This document shows, piece after piece, positions 18,176-25,555 of a stretch of DNA of 64,000 nt (the first letter of the stretch is position 1; each line of letters begins with the position of its first letter). The notes under the pieces are model-generated. The model saw only the letters and a program-made list of their open reading frames with translations. It ran no database searches and had not been told where the DNA came from. A program made the translations under genes and the position numbers. Source of the DNA: Pseudomonas oryzihabitans (GTDB lineage: Bacteria; Pseudomonadota; Gammaproteobacteria; Pseudomonadales; Pseudomonadaceae); assembly GCF_024652905.1 (NCBI RefSeq), contig NZ_CP102428.1, positions 1,500,501 through 1,564,500 on the forward strand, written 5' to 3'.

Positions 18176-19399
18176 ATGAGCACCCTCTCCGCAGGCTGGG
18201 GCGCCGGCCCTTCCGAACGCCATGCCGAACTCTCAGCGCGCTTCCAGCCGCTGTTCCAGCGCATTCGCGCACGTGCCATCGAGCGCGAGGTGCAGCGGCG
18301 GCTGCCGGTCGAAGAACTGGACTGGCTGAAGGCGGCCGGCTTCACCGCGTTGCGGGTACCGATCGAGCACGGTGGCGCCGGTGTCACGCTGCCAGAGTTG
18401 TTCGCCCTGCTCATCGAGCTCGGCGAGGCGGATTCCAATCTGGTCCAGGCGCTGCGCGGTCACATGGGCTTTGTCGAAGGGTTGCTCAACAGCGATGACC
18501 AGGCACGCCGCACACGCTGGTTCGCCCGTATTGCTGCCGGCGAAACCCTGGGTCCGGCGTCCAGCGAAGTCGGCGATGCCCGGCGGGCCGAATTCAGCAC
18601 CCGCTTGCGCCGGGAGGGAGACGCCTTGCTGCTCTCCGGCACCAAGTTCTACACCACCGGTTCGCTCTATGCCGACTGGATCGACGTGGGTGCCACCGAC
18701 GACGCTGGCGACCGCGTAATGGCCACTGTCCGCCGCGAGGCACCCGGCGTCGAGGTGGTGGACGACTGGAACGGTTTCGGCCAGACCCTGACCGCCAGTG
18801 GCACGGCGACCTTCACCAATGTGCGGGTGGAACCCACCGATGTGGTCACCGTGGGCGAGCGCTTCCGCTATTCGCCCGGCTTCTTCCAGGTCTTTCATCT
18901 CGCCAATCTGGCGGGCCTGGGCCGGGCCATGAGCAGCGAGGTGGCCGCCGCGGTCGCGGCCCGTACCCGCACCTTCACCATCGGCAACGCCGACCGTGTC
19001 AGCCAGGATCCGCAGGTGCTGGCCGTGGTGGGCCAGGTACGCAGCGCCGCCTATTGTGCCGGGGTGATCGCGCTGAAGAATGCCGAGGCATTGCAGCGCG
19101 TGCATGACCTCCGGCAGGCGGACGACCAGGCCGCCGAGGACAGCGCCGTGGCACTGGCCGAACTGGAGGTCTGCCAATCGCTCAATGTGGTCACGGACCT
19201 GATCATCGACGCCTCCGGCCGCCTGTTCGATGCCTTGGGCGCCTCGGCCACGCTGCGACCCTTGGGACTGGATCGCTTCTGGCGCAATGCCCGCACCCTC
19301 GCCTCCCACAATCCGCGCATCTACAAGGATCGTATCGTCGGTGACTTCGCGGTCAACGGCACTCCGCCACCGCCGCAATGGAAGATCGGCGTCGCCTAG
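18176..19399 (+). CDS. acyl-CoA-dehydrogenase-fold flavoprotein monooxygenase (SfnB/DszC-like)
   Basis: A 407-residue flavoprotein of the acyl-CoA-dehydrogenase fold, the branch used for sulfur-compound oxidation (SfnB, DszC). FTALRVPIEHGGAGVTLPEL and GPASSEVGDARRAEFSTRL followed by LSGTKFYTTGSLYADWIDVG are typical, as is the C-terminal RFWRNARTLASHNPRIYKDR. Such enzymes use FMNH2 from a separate reductase. Beside a taurine/sulfonate operon it probably helps release sulfur from organosulfur compounds during sulfate limitation. The ATG at 18176 follows AAGGATCTCC. The exact substrate is unknown. Confidence 0.88.
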   Translation: MSTLSAGWGAGPSERHAELSARFQPLFQRIRARAIEREVQRRLPVEELDWLKAAGFTALRVPIEHGGAGVTLPELFALLIELGEADSNLVQALRGHMGFVEGLLNSDDQARRTRWFARIAAGETLGPASSEVGDARRAEFSTRLRREGDALLLSGTKFYTTGSLYADWIDVGATDDAGDRVMATVRREAPGVEVVDDWNGFGQTLTASGTATFTNVRVEPTDVVTVGERFRYSPGFFQVFHLANLAGLGRAMSSEVAAAVAARTRTFTIGNADRVSQDPQVLAVVGQVRSAAYCAGVIALKNAEALQRVHDLRQADDQAAEDSAVALAELEVCQSLNVVTDLIIDASGRLFDALGASATLRPLGLDRFWRNARTLASHNPRIYKDRIVGDFAVNGTPPPPQWKIGVA

Positions 19400-19502
19400 G
19401 CTGCCGAAGCAGCCGGAAACGCCGACGAGAGCGGCCCTGCCCCGCTGTTCGCCGCCCCCGGCGATGCTTTAAGCTCGCCGGCTTTCTCCCAGGAGCGGTG
19501 TC

Positions 19503-19637
19503 ATGGAAAGGTCGCGCAGCAATCGTCAGGCCATGTGGAAAGCTATCAAGGATCCGCGCTTCATCCCTGTCGTCGTGGCGGCGGTGTGCATCGTGCTGTT
19601 CTTCATCCTGGGGCTGGTCGACGTCCTGGGCAACTGA
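19503..19637 (+). CDS. small single-span membrane protein (44 aa)
   Basis: A 44-residue ORF with a strong ribosome site: AGGAG seven to eight bases before ATG 19503. It begins MERSRSNRQAMWKAIKDPRF, a basic, Trp-containing cytoplasmic segment. Residues 21-39 form one hydrophobic helix (IPVVVAAVCIVLFFILGLV), followed by the short tail DVLGN. Positive-inside topology places the N-terminus in the cytoplasm. It sits between the SfnB-like gene and the convergent tauD stop. No family is recognised. Confidence 0.7.
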   Translation: MERSRSNRQAMWKAIKDPRFIPVVVAAVCIVLFFILGLVDVLGN

Positions 19638-19667
19638 TCCCGCCGCTCCCGGTCGCGGCACGCGCCA

Positions 19668-20519
19668 TCACCGCGCCTCGCCAGGGCCACGCGGACGATC
19701 ACCCAGAATGGTCGCCCGGTGCATCACGCGGCGCTGGGGACGATAGTCGTCGCAGGCATAGTGTTGGGTGATGCGATTGTCCCAGAAGGCCAGGTCGCCC
19801 GCCCGCCATTGCCAGCGCACCTGGAACTCCGGTCGGGCGGCGTGGGCGAACAGCAGCTGCAGCAGCGCATCGCTTTCGGCCTCTTCCAGCTCGTGGATCC
19901 GGGTGGTGAAGCCAGCGCTGACGAACAATCCCTTGACCCCGGTTTCCGGATGTACCCGTACCACCGGATGGCGTACCGGCGGATTGGCGGCGCGTGCCGC
20001 GTTGAAGCTCTGCAGGCCCTCCGCGGTATGGCCGAAGCGTTCCAGTGGAAAGGACTTGCTCAGGTCGTGCCAGGCGCTCAGGCCGTCGAGCAATTCGCGC
20101 AGCGGCGCGGACAAGGCCGCATAGGCTGCCGAACTGCTCGCCCAAAGGGTGTCGCCGCCGTACGCCGGCACCTGGCGTGCGCTCAGCAGCGATCCCAGGG
20201 GTGGCGTCTGGATGAAGGTGACGTCGGTATGCCAGAGCGCATTGTCCCGCAGATCGTTCAACTCGGTATCCAGCACCAGGATTTCCTGCTGCTCGGGATG
20301 CTTGGGATAGATCGGATGGATGTGCAGATCACCGAAATGGGCGGCTACGTCCCGTTGCTGGCGAGGCGTGAGCAACTGGTCACGGAGGAACAGCACCTGG
20401 TGCTCCAGCAATCCCCGATGCAGTGCGACATGGCTGGTGGGATCCAGGGCCTCGCGCAGATCCAGGCCATGGACGCGCGCACCCAAGGCAGAGCCGAGAC
20501 GTTCGAAGGTGATGGCCAT
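19668..20519 (-). CDS. tauD: taurine/sulfonate Fe(II)/2-oxoglutarate dioxygenase (TauD/TfdA family)
   Basis: Oxidises taurine (or a similar sulfonate) next to the sulfonate group, releasing sulfite for cysteine synthesis. The 283-residue protein carries the facial triad His97 and Asp99 in WHTDVTF, with the distal His253 in ITQHYACDD. The 2-oxoglutarate-binding Arg lies in [12 protein letters not shown]. Spacing agrees with E. coli TauD (His99, Asp101, His255). ATG 20519 has GAGGAG upstream; nine more residues are open but without a ribosome site. Last gene of tauABCD, 10 bp after tauC. Alkyl sulfonates or sulfates are possible substrates. Confidence 0.92.
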   Translation of the reverse strand: MAITFERLGSALGARVHGLDLREALDPTSHVALHRGLLEHQVLFLRDQLLTPRQQRDVAAHFGDLHIHPIYPKHPEQQEILVLDTELNDLRDNALWHTDVTFIQTPPLGSLLSARQVPAYGGDTLWASSSAAYAALSAPLRELLDGLSAWHDLSKSFPLERFGHTAEGLQSFNAARAANPPVRHPVVRVHPETGVKGLFVSAGFTTRIHELEEAESDALLQLLFAHAARPEFQVRWQWRAGDLAFWDNRITQHYACDDYRPQRRVMHRATILGDRPRGPGEAR

Positions 20520-20529
20520 CGTGAGCTCC

Positions 20530-21345
20530 TCAGCGCCAACCGGCATAGCGTCGCTGCAGGGCGCGTAAGCCGAGCTCGATGGACAGCGCGATGCTGGCGA
20601 TCAGCAGGATGCCCACCACCACCACATCGGTGGCCATGAATTGCGCCGCCGATTGCACCATGAAGCCCAGGCCGCGATTGGCGGCGATCAGCTCGGCCGC
20701 CACCAGGGTCGACCAGCCCACACCCAGGGCGATACGCAGACCGGTGAGAATGTCCGGCAAGGCGCTGGGAAGGATTACGTGACGCACCACCTGCCCTCGC
20801 GACGCGCCCAGGCAGCGCACTGCCTGGAGACGCGCTCGATCGACCCGCCGCACCCCGCCCACGGTGGCGATCAGCAACGGTGCGAACAGCGCCAGATAGA
20901 TCAGCAGCACCTTGGACAACTCGCCGATACCGAACCAGATCACCATCAGCGGCAGATAGGCCAGCGGCGGGATCGGTCGATAGAACTCCACCAGCGGATC
21001 CAGTGCGGCATTCAGCGTGGGATTGAGGCCCATGGCGATACCCAGGGGCACCGCGGTCAACACGGCTGCCAGTAGCGCAGCCAGGACTCGCAGGAGGCTG
21101 GTGCCCAGGTGTTGCCAGAGGCTGGCATCCAGGTAGCCCTCGGCGAGCAGCCCCTGCAGGGCGACCAGCAGTTGCTCGGGCGACGGCAGGAACAGGGTGT
21201 CCACCCAGCCCAGATGGGTCGCGCTCCACCAGAGCGTCGCCACGCCGGCCAAGGTGCCCAGCGCCGCCACGCGACGGCGATCCAGGCGCAATCGACGGCG
21301 CTCTCGGGAGTCTTGCAGAGTGGAAACGAGGGTGTCAGAGGACAT
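20530..21345 (-). CDS. tauC: taurine/sulfonate ABC transporter permease
   Basis: A 271-residue inner-membrane permease of the BPD transport family with about six helices. The EAA-type loop for docking the ATPase is at [20 protein letters not shown], followed by [39 protein letters not shown] is typical of sulfonate/taurine (TauC/SsuC) permeases. ATG 21345 overlaps the last 11 bp of tauB, with AGGAG upstream. It works with TauA and TauB to import taurine or other sulfonates. Confidence 0.95.
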   Translation of the reverse strand: MSSDTLVSTLQDSRERRRLRLDRRRVAALGTLAGVATLWWSATHLGWVDTLFLPSPEQLLVALQGLLAEGYLDASLWQHLGTSLLRVLAALLAAVLTAVPLGIAMGLNPTLNAALDPLVEFYRPIPPLAYLPLMVIWFGIGELSKVLLIYLALFAPLLIATVGGVRRVDRARLQAVRCLGASRGQVVRHVILPSALPDILTGLRIALGVGWSTLVAAELIAANRGLGFMVQSAAQFMATDVVVVGILLIASIALSIELGLRALQRRYAGWR

Positions 21346-22123
21346 GATCGGGCGACTCCTGCAGAAAGAGGTCGAGCAACTCCTGGCGCAGCTCGGCGAA
21401 ACGGGGATCGGCCTTGATCTGGCGAACGGGCTCCCCTGCCAGATAACGGCGGGCGAAAGGCACGTCCAGGCGCCGCAAGATGCGCGCCGGCGGCCCGTCC
21501 AGCACCAGCAGTTCGGTGGCCAGAAACAGCGCCTCATCGACGCTGTGGGTGATGAGGAACAGGCCCTTGCCGGTGCGCTTCCATACCTCCAGCAGCAGCA
21601 CCTGCATCCGTTCCCGGGTCAGGGCGTCAAGGGCGCCGAAGGGTTCGTCCAGCAGCAGGAAATCCGGATCCACCGCCAGGGCGCGGGCGAGCCCCAGGCG
21701 CTGGCGCTGGCCCCCGGACAATTCGCCGATGCCATGGCCGGCATGGTGCGCCAGCCCGACCAGGTCGAGCATCTCGCGGGCCTTGTCCTCTCGTTCACGC
21801 CGGCTCAGCCCCCGCAGGCGCAAGCCGAGCGCGACATTGTCGAGGGCATTGAGCCAAGGCATCAGGGCATCGTCCTGGAACACCACGCCGCGCTCGCCGC
21901 CCGGTCCCGCCAAGGTACGACCATCGAGCTGCACACGCCCCGCGTCCAGCGATTGGAACCCGGCGAGGACGTTGAGCAGGCTGGATTTACCGCAGCCGGA
22001 CGGCCCCAGTACCACCAGGGAAGCGCCCTTCTCCACCGCGAGGTCGAGCTGCTGCAAGATCGGTTGACGGCGACCACCGCGGACGAATCCGAGACTGGCC
22101 TGTTCCAGGGTGAGTCGACTCAT
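21335..22123 (-). CDS. tauB: taurine/sulfonate ABC transporter ATP-binding protein
   Basis: A 262-residue ATPase. Walker A GPSGCGKSS is at about 40-48, the signature ELSGGQRQRLGLARALA and Walker B FLLLDEPFGALDALTR follow, and LITHSVDEALFLA holds the switch His. This is the TauB/SsuB pattern. The ATG at 22123 begins MSRLTLEQASLGF. It is separated from tauA by 70 bp containing a rho-independent terminator, so it should be expressed at a lower level than the binding protein. Confidence 0.95.
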   Translation of the reverse strand: MSRLTLEQASLGFVRGGRRQPILQQLDLAVEKGASLVVLGPSGCGKSSLLNVLAGFQSLDAGRVQLDGRTLAGPGGERGVVFQDDALMPWLNALDNVALGLRLRGLSRREREDKAREMLDLVGLAHHAGHGIGELSGGQRQRLGLARALAVDPDFLLLDEPFGALDALTRERMQVLLLEVWKRTGKGLFLITHSVDEALFLATELLVLDGPPARILRRLDVPFARRYLAGEPVRQIKADPRFAELRQELLDLFLQESPDHVL

Positions 22124-22144
22124 GACCGGCTCCTGTCGGCAGGG

Positions 22145-22169
22145 AAAAAAAGCCCCTCCAAAGAGGGGC
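22145..22169 (-). terminator. rho-independent terminator between tauA and tauB
   Basis: In the minus-strand transcript a GCCCCTC/GAGGGGC stem (7 bp, 4-base loop) is followed directly by seven U. It lies 25 bp after the tauA stop, inside the operon, and likely acts as a partial terminator that favours tauA mRNA. Confidence 0.85.
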
Positions 22170-22193
22170 GAGTCGTGGCGTGAAGAAGGGTCG

Positions 22194-23180
22194 TTACTGG
22201 GCCGCGCGGACGTATGCGGCGCTGACATAGGGCGAGTAGTCGTCGAGCACCGTGGGAATGCGCTTCTGTTCCTTGAGGAATTCGGCGGTACGAGCGATGG
22301 CCTTGGCCGTGCCACCACCGAGCAGCTCAGGGCCCAGCTGGGCCTCGGCATCCGGATAACGGGACCCGGCGAGGAGCTCAGGCACATCAGCGGCGTCCGC
22401 GCCGGTCAGGCGAGCGATCTTCTTGGCCTGCTCGGACCCGGCGTTCCAGTCCTTGCCGTGGGCCTGATAGTCGGCGAAGGCCTGCAAGGTGACCTTGGCG
22501 TACTGGGCGAGGATTTCGGGATGCTTTTCAGCGAAGTCCTTGCGCGCCACCCAGACCTCGAAGGTCGGTGCCCCCCAGCTGCCTACCTGGGCCGCATCGG
22601 CGAGGACCTTGCCGTTCTTCTTGATCTCGCCCAACGCCGGTGACCAGACAAAGGCGCCATCGATGTCGCCCCGGCGCCAGGCCGCGGCGATCTCGGTGGG
22701 ATTGAGATTGACGATCTTGACCTTGGTCGGGTCCACGCCCCAGTGCTTGAGCGCGCCGAGCAGGCTGTAGTGCGAGGTGGAGACGAAGGGGGTGGCGATG
22801 GTCTTGCCAACCAGTTGCTCGGGTTGGTCGATACCGTTGCCATTGCGCACCACCAGGGCTTCGGCGGAATCGATCTGTGCGGCCACGAGGAAGGTCACCA
22901 GCGGCAGCTTGCGCGAGGTGGCCGCTGCCAGGGGGCTGGAACCTAGATTGCCGATCTGCACATCCCCCGAAGCCAGCGCGGCGACGACCTCGGGACCACT
23001 GTTGAAACGGCGCCAGTCGATCTTGTGACCGACCGCCTTGTCGTAGAGGCCATCGGCCTGGGCGACCTTGGATGGATCGACACCGGTCTGATAGCCCACC
23101 ACCAGATCGACCGCGGACGCCTGCCCCGCGAGCGCTGCCATGCCTACAGTCAGAACCAGGGATTTGATCAGCAAATTCAC
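22194..23180 (-). CDS. tauA: taurine/sulfonate-binding periplasmic protein
   Basis: A 328-residue solute-binding protein. A signal peptide of about 22 residues (NLLIKSLVLTVGMAALAGQA, cleavage after ASA) precedes VDLVVGYQTGVDPSKVAQADG, typical for TauA. Later motifs include SGDVQIGNLGSSPLAAATSR and WRRGDIDGAFVWSPALGEI. The start is GTG at 23180 because a perfect AAGGAGG lies five bases upstream; in-frame ATG codons farther up would spoil the signal peptide. That Shine-Dalgarno is part of a leader stem-loop. First gene of tauABCD, expected to be induced under sulfate limitation. Confidence 0.95.
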   Translation of the reverse strand: MNLLIKSLVLTVGMAALAGQASAVDLVVGYQTGVDPSKVAQADGLYDKAVGHKIDWRRFNSGPEVVAALASGDVQIGNLGSSPLAAATSRKLPLVTFLVAAQIDSAEALVVRNGNGIDQPEQLVGKTIATPFVSTSHYSLLGALKHWGVDPTKVKIVNLNPTEIAAAWRRGDIDGAFVWSPALGEIKKNGKVLADAAQVGSWGAPTFEVWVARKDFAEKHPEILAQYAKVTLQAFADYQAHGKDWNAGSEQAKKIARLTGADAADVPELLAGSRYPDAEAQLGPELLGGGTAKAIARTAEFLKEQKRIPTVLDDYSPYVSAAYVRAAQ

Positions 23181-23275
23181 AAAGGCCTCCTTGTCGGCAG
23201 ACGCGCCAAAGCGCGTCCTCGGCATCAACGCGATGCCTGTTGGAGGCCAAGCTAAACGATCTAAAGATCGCTTGA
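23181..23275 (-). ncRNA. structured tauA leader with sequestered ribosome site (candidate cis-regulatory RNA)
   Basis: The minus-strand leader can fold into a three-way junction. P1 pairs GGCCUCC (23248-23242) with GGAGGCC (23190-23184), which contains the Shine-Dalgarno. P2 is GGCAUC-GCGUU-GAUGCC (23237-23221). P3 is GACGCGC-UUUG-GCGCGUC (23217-23200). All stems are perfect Watson-Crick. Upstream, CGATCT-TT-AGATCG (23270-23257) forms another small palindrome. Formation of P1 would block ribosome access to the GTG three bases later. I know of no described riboswitch at this position; the regulatory role is inference from pairing. Confidence 0.5.
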
Positions 23276-23281
23276 TAAATA

Positions 23282-23287
23282 ACTATA
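23282..23287 (-). promoter_or_regulatory. candidate -10 element of the tau operon
   Basis: TATAGT on the minus strand in an AT-rich stretch, with no good -35 17 bases upstream, as is common for activator-dependent (CysB/Cbl-type) promoters. It would give a leader of about 95 nt. Confidence 0.35.
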
Positions 23288-23359
23288 TGGAATCAGCTTA
23301 GGCAGAGAGCCGGAAGGTCATCTACCGGCTGGCAAGGTAACCGTCCCGAACAGCGAGCC

Positions 23360-23379
23360 GCGGCCTGGAACCAGGCCGC
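23360..23379 (-). terminator. hairpin after the receiver-domain gene
   Basis: GCGGCCTGG-AA-CCAGGCCGC: nine perfect pairs with a minimal loop, 13 bp after the stop codon. No U-tract follows. Confidence 0.45.
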
Positions 23380-23391
23380 AAGAGACAGGGA

Positions 23392-23763
23392 TCAGCCTTT
23401 GCGCTGATTGAGAAAGCGGAAACAGCCAGCCAGCAGATCGTCGAAGCGCCAGGGCTTGGGCAGATAGTAGATATCGGGAGCGCGTTCGGGCTGGAGTTCT
23501 TCAAAATAACCCGAAGAGACGATGATGGGCAGACCCGGCAGCTGCTGCTTGACGCGGCGCGCCAGCTCCAGACCATCGATGGCACCTGGCATGCGGACAT
23601 CGGTGATCAGCAGATCCGGCGTCGGACGTGCACTAGACAGGTACTCCCAGGCTTGATCCGCGGTACCGAAGGTGCGCACCTGAAAGCCTTCACCTTCGAG
23701 CACCTCTTCCATCAGCCCGAGCAACATGTTCTCGTCTTCGACGACCACTACCACTGGTTTCAT
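23392..23763 (-). CDS. stand-alone response regulator receiver protein
   Basis: A single-domain CheY-type receiver of 123 residues with no output domain. The acidic pair is in VVEDENM, the phosphoacceptor is Asp55 in LLITDVRMPG, the Ser/Thr position is SSGYFEE and the Lys is in YYLPKPWRF. Start at ATG 23763 (MKPVVVVVEDE); ten more residues are open to 23793 without a ribosome site. No histidine kinase is next to it, so the partner is elsewhere. It could act as a phosphate sink or in protein-protein signalling. Confidence 0.88.
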   Translation of the reverse strand: MKPVVVVVEDENMLLGLMEEVLEGEGFQVRTFGTADQAWEYLSSARPTPDLLITDVRMPGAIDGLELARRVKQQLPGLPIIVSSGYFEELQPERAPDIYYLPKPWRFDDLLAGCFRFLNQRKG

Positions 23764-24087
23764 AAATCCGCTCGATCTCCGCAGGTCCGCCATCTGACTG
23801 GACGTATCTCGTTGGGGCGCGAATTCTACTCCTATCCGGCGTCAGCTGCGCAGTCTCCCCTGAGCTTAGACGTGTGATGCGACATCCTGCCTCACTGATT
23901 ACAAAAAAATTGTCCGGTTACCAAAGCTTTCAACTTTAGGGGTGGTATTACCAGAAAGCCTGGTTTCTCCAGGGAACCGTACCGGAGCTCCTCAGTCGGA
24001 AAACAGGTATCTCGAAAGGCTCCCTCGCGATTCCGGCGTGTCAGCTTTTCAGGATCACGGGGAGCCGTCTGCCGGAGGAAAATGCGC
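23764..24087. other. 324-bp gap between the receiver gene and the MscS-type gene
   Basis: No credible gene. It holds the divergent promoters of both neighbours, an AT-rich stretch at about 23895-23945, and the TGGTATTACCA palindrome at 23943-23953. No other element was recognised. Confidence 0.5.
23943..23953. promoter_or_regulatory. TGGTATTACCA palindrome, second copy
   Basis: Identical to the site at 16509, including the flanking AGGGG on the left and G on the right (17 shared bases). It is 145 bp upstream of the MscS-type gene and 180 bp from the receiver gene start, in non-coding DNA. It matches the GntR/FCD consensus TGGT-N3-ACCA. Confidence 0.45.
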
Positions 24088-25209
24088 ATGACGGCCATCG
24101 ATTGGACGGGTTGGCTCAACGCCCCCTGGATCACCACGCTGATTGCGGCGGCGGTCGCCCTGCTGATCAGTACCATCGCCCTGACGCTGGCATTCGCCGC
24201 CATCCGCCGCCTGGCCAGTCCCTTTCTGCTCGCCCGCAACCTGGTCAAGTACGCAGAAAAACCCGCACGCCTCGCCGTACCCCTGGTGGTGCTCCAAGGT
24301 GTCTGGAATTCCGCACCCGATGCCCTGCCACTGTTGCGCGCCGTACAGCACGTCACCGGTCTACTGAGCATCGCTGCCTTTACCTGGCTGGGCCTCCGGG
24401 CGGTCAAGGCCGTCGGGGCCACAATCGCCCTGCGCAATCCGGTGGATGTGGTGGACAACCTGCGGGCCCGCCGGATTCAGACGCAGAACCGGGTGCTGGT
24501 ACGCAGCCTCAGTTTTATCGTCCTGCTGGTGGGTATCGCCTTGATGCTGATGACCTTTCCGGCCGTGCGCCAAGTAGGTGCGAGCCTGCTCGCCTCCGCC
24601 GGTGTCGCCGGCCTGGTGGCGGGCATCGCCGCGCGCCCGGTCCTGGGCAATCTCATCGCCGGCCTGCAGATCGCCGTGACCCAACCGATCCGGCTGGATG
24701 ACGTGGTCATCGTCGAGGGTGAATGGGGGCGCGTGGAAGAGATCACCGGTACCTATGTGGTGGTACGCATCTGGGACGACCGCCGCCTGGTAGTGCCCCT
24801 GCAATATTTCATCGAAACCCCCTTCCAGAACTGGACACGCTCGTCGTCCAGTCTCATTGGCTCGGTCTTCATATGGGTTGACTATTCCCTGCCGTTGGCG
24901 CCGATCCGCACCGAATTGGAACGCGCCTGTGCCGAGGTGCCCCATTTATGGGACGAGCGTGTCTGCGTGCTGCAGGTGACCGATGCGTCCCATGATTCCA
25001 TCCAGATCCGGGTGCTGGTGAGCTCGGGCGATTCCTCGAAGAACTGGGACCTGCGCTGCTTTGTGCGGGAACGGCTGATCACCTACATCAATCGCGAATT
25101 CCCCCTCTGTCTGCCCAAGCTACGGACTGAACTGGGACGCCGCGATGCCCTTCCCACGCCGCGATCCGACGAAAGGCAGGAGCCAGTCGTACGCCAGCCA
25201 GAAGTCTGA
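24088..25209 (+). CDS. MscS-family mechanosensitive ion channel
   Basis: A 373-residue membrane protein with hydrophobic helices at about 13-40, 60-105 and 137-160. The pore-lining TM3 region is SAGVAGLVAGIAARPVLGNL then IAGLQIAVTQPIRLDDVVIV. The soluble beta domain begins at EGEWGRVEEITGTYVVVRIW and includes PLQYFIETPFQNWTRS. This is the MscS layout: such channels release solutes during osmotic downshock. GGAGG lies nine bases before ATG 24088 and only three before ATG 24082, so the second start is preferred. The C-terminus is basic and Pro-rich. Its proximity to the trehalose island is suggestive but may be chance. Confidence 0.9.
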   Translation: MTAIDWTGWLNAPWITTLIAAAVALLISTIALTLAFAAIRRLASPFLLARNLVKYAEKPARLAVPLVVLQGVWNSAPDALPLLRAVQHVTGLLSIAAFTWLGLRAVKAVGATIALRNPVDVVDNLRARRIQTQNRVLVRSLSFIVLLVGIALMLMTFPAVRQVGASLLASAGVAGLVAGIAARPVLGNLIAGLQIAVTQPIRLDDVVIVEGEWGRVEEITGTYVVVRIWDDRRLVVPLQYFIETPFQNWTRSSSSLIGSVFIWVDYSLPLAPIRTELERACAEVPHLWDERVCVLQVTDASHDSIQIRVLVSSGDSSKNWDLRCFVRERLITYINREFPLCLPKLRTELGRRDALPTPRSDERQEPVVRQPEV

Positions 25210-25555
25210 TTTGTCGGCCAATTGCGGCGATCAGGCGCCCATAAAGCGGTTCACCTGGCCCTTATTTCTTAGCGCACCAAGAATGAGCGTCACCTTTTGG
25301 GCATGTATTTGGCAACGCGAAGCAAGACCGCAACATTCGCGCGGGAAACTTGTGACGTCGTCCGTGAGTCAGTGCGAGAGCAATCTGGAAATCCGCGAAG
25401 CAGTTCTCGCCCAAATCCAGACATCTCAGAAGAGGTGACCGGCAAAAAGGCTGTAGCAGCTCGGCTGTAGGCGTTTTTGAACCAGGAGCATCGAGCTTCA
25501 GGAAGAAGCAATCAGGTAAACCTCAGTCTCGAACTTGCTGCATTGGGAGCGCACC
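25210..25555. other. 346-bp gap upstream of glgA
   Basis: No convincing gene. It holds the presumed promoter of the glgA-treZ-malQ-treY run, including an AlgU-like match at 25346-25373, a T-rich stretch near 25473 and the GGGAG ribosome site before glgA. Short open frames lack ribosome sites. Confidence 0.5.
25346..25373 (+). promoter_or_regulatory. weak AlgU (extracytoplasmic sigma) promoter candidate for glgA
   Basis: GAAACTT-like -35 (AAACTT ending 25351), a 17-base spacer and TCAGT. The spacing equals that of the better GAACTT-N17-TCAGA match before glgE. Two deviations from consensus make it tentative. Confidence 0.25.

Noticed and set aside
24082-24084. First ATG of the MscS-type gene
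   Set aside because: It is only three bases from the GGAGG; the ATG at 24088 has better spacing.
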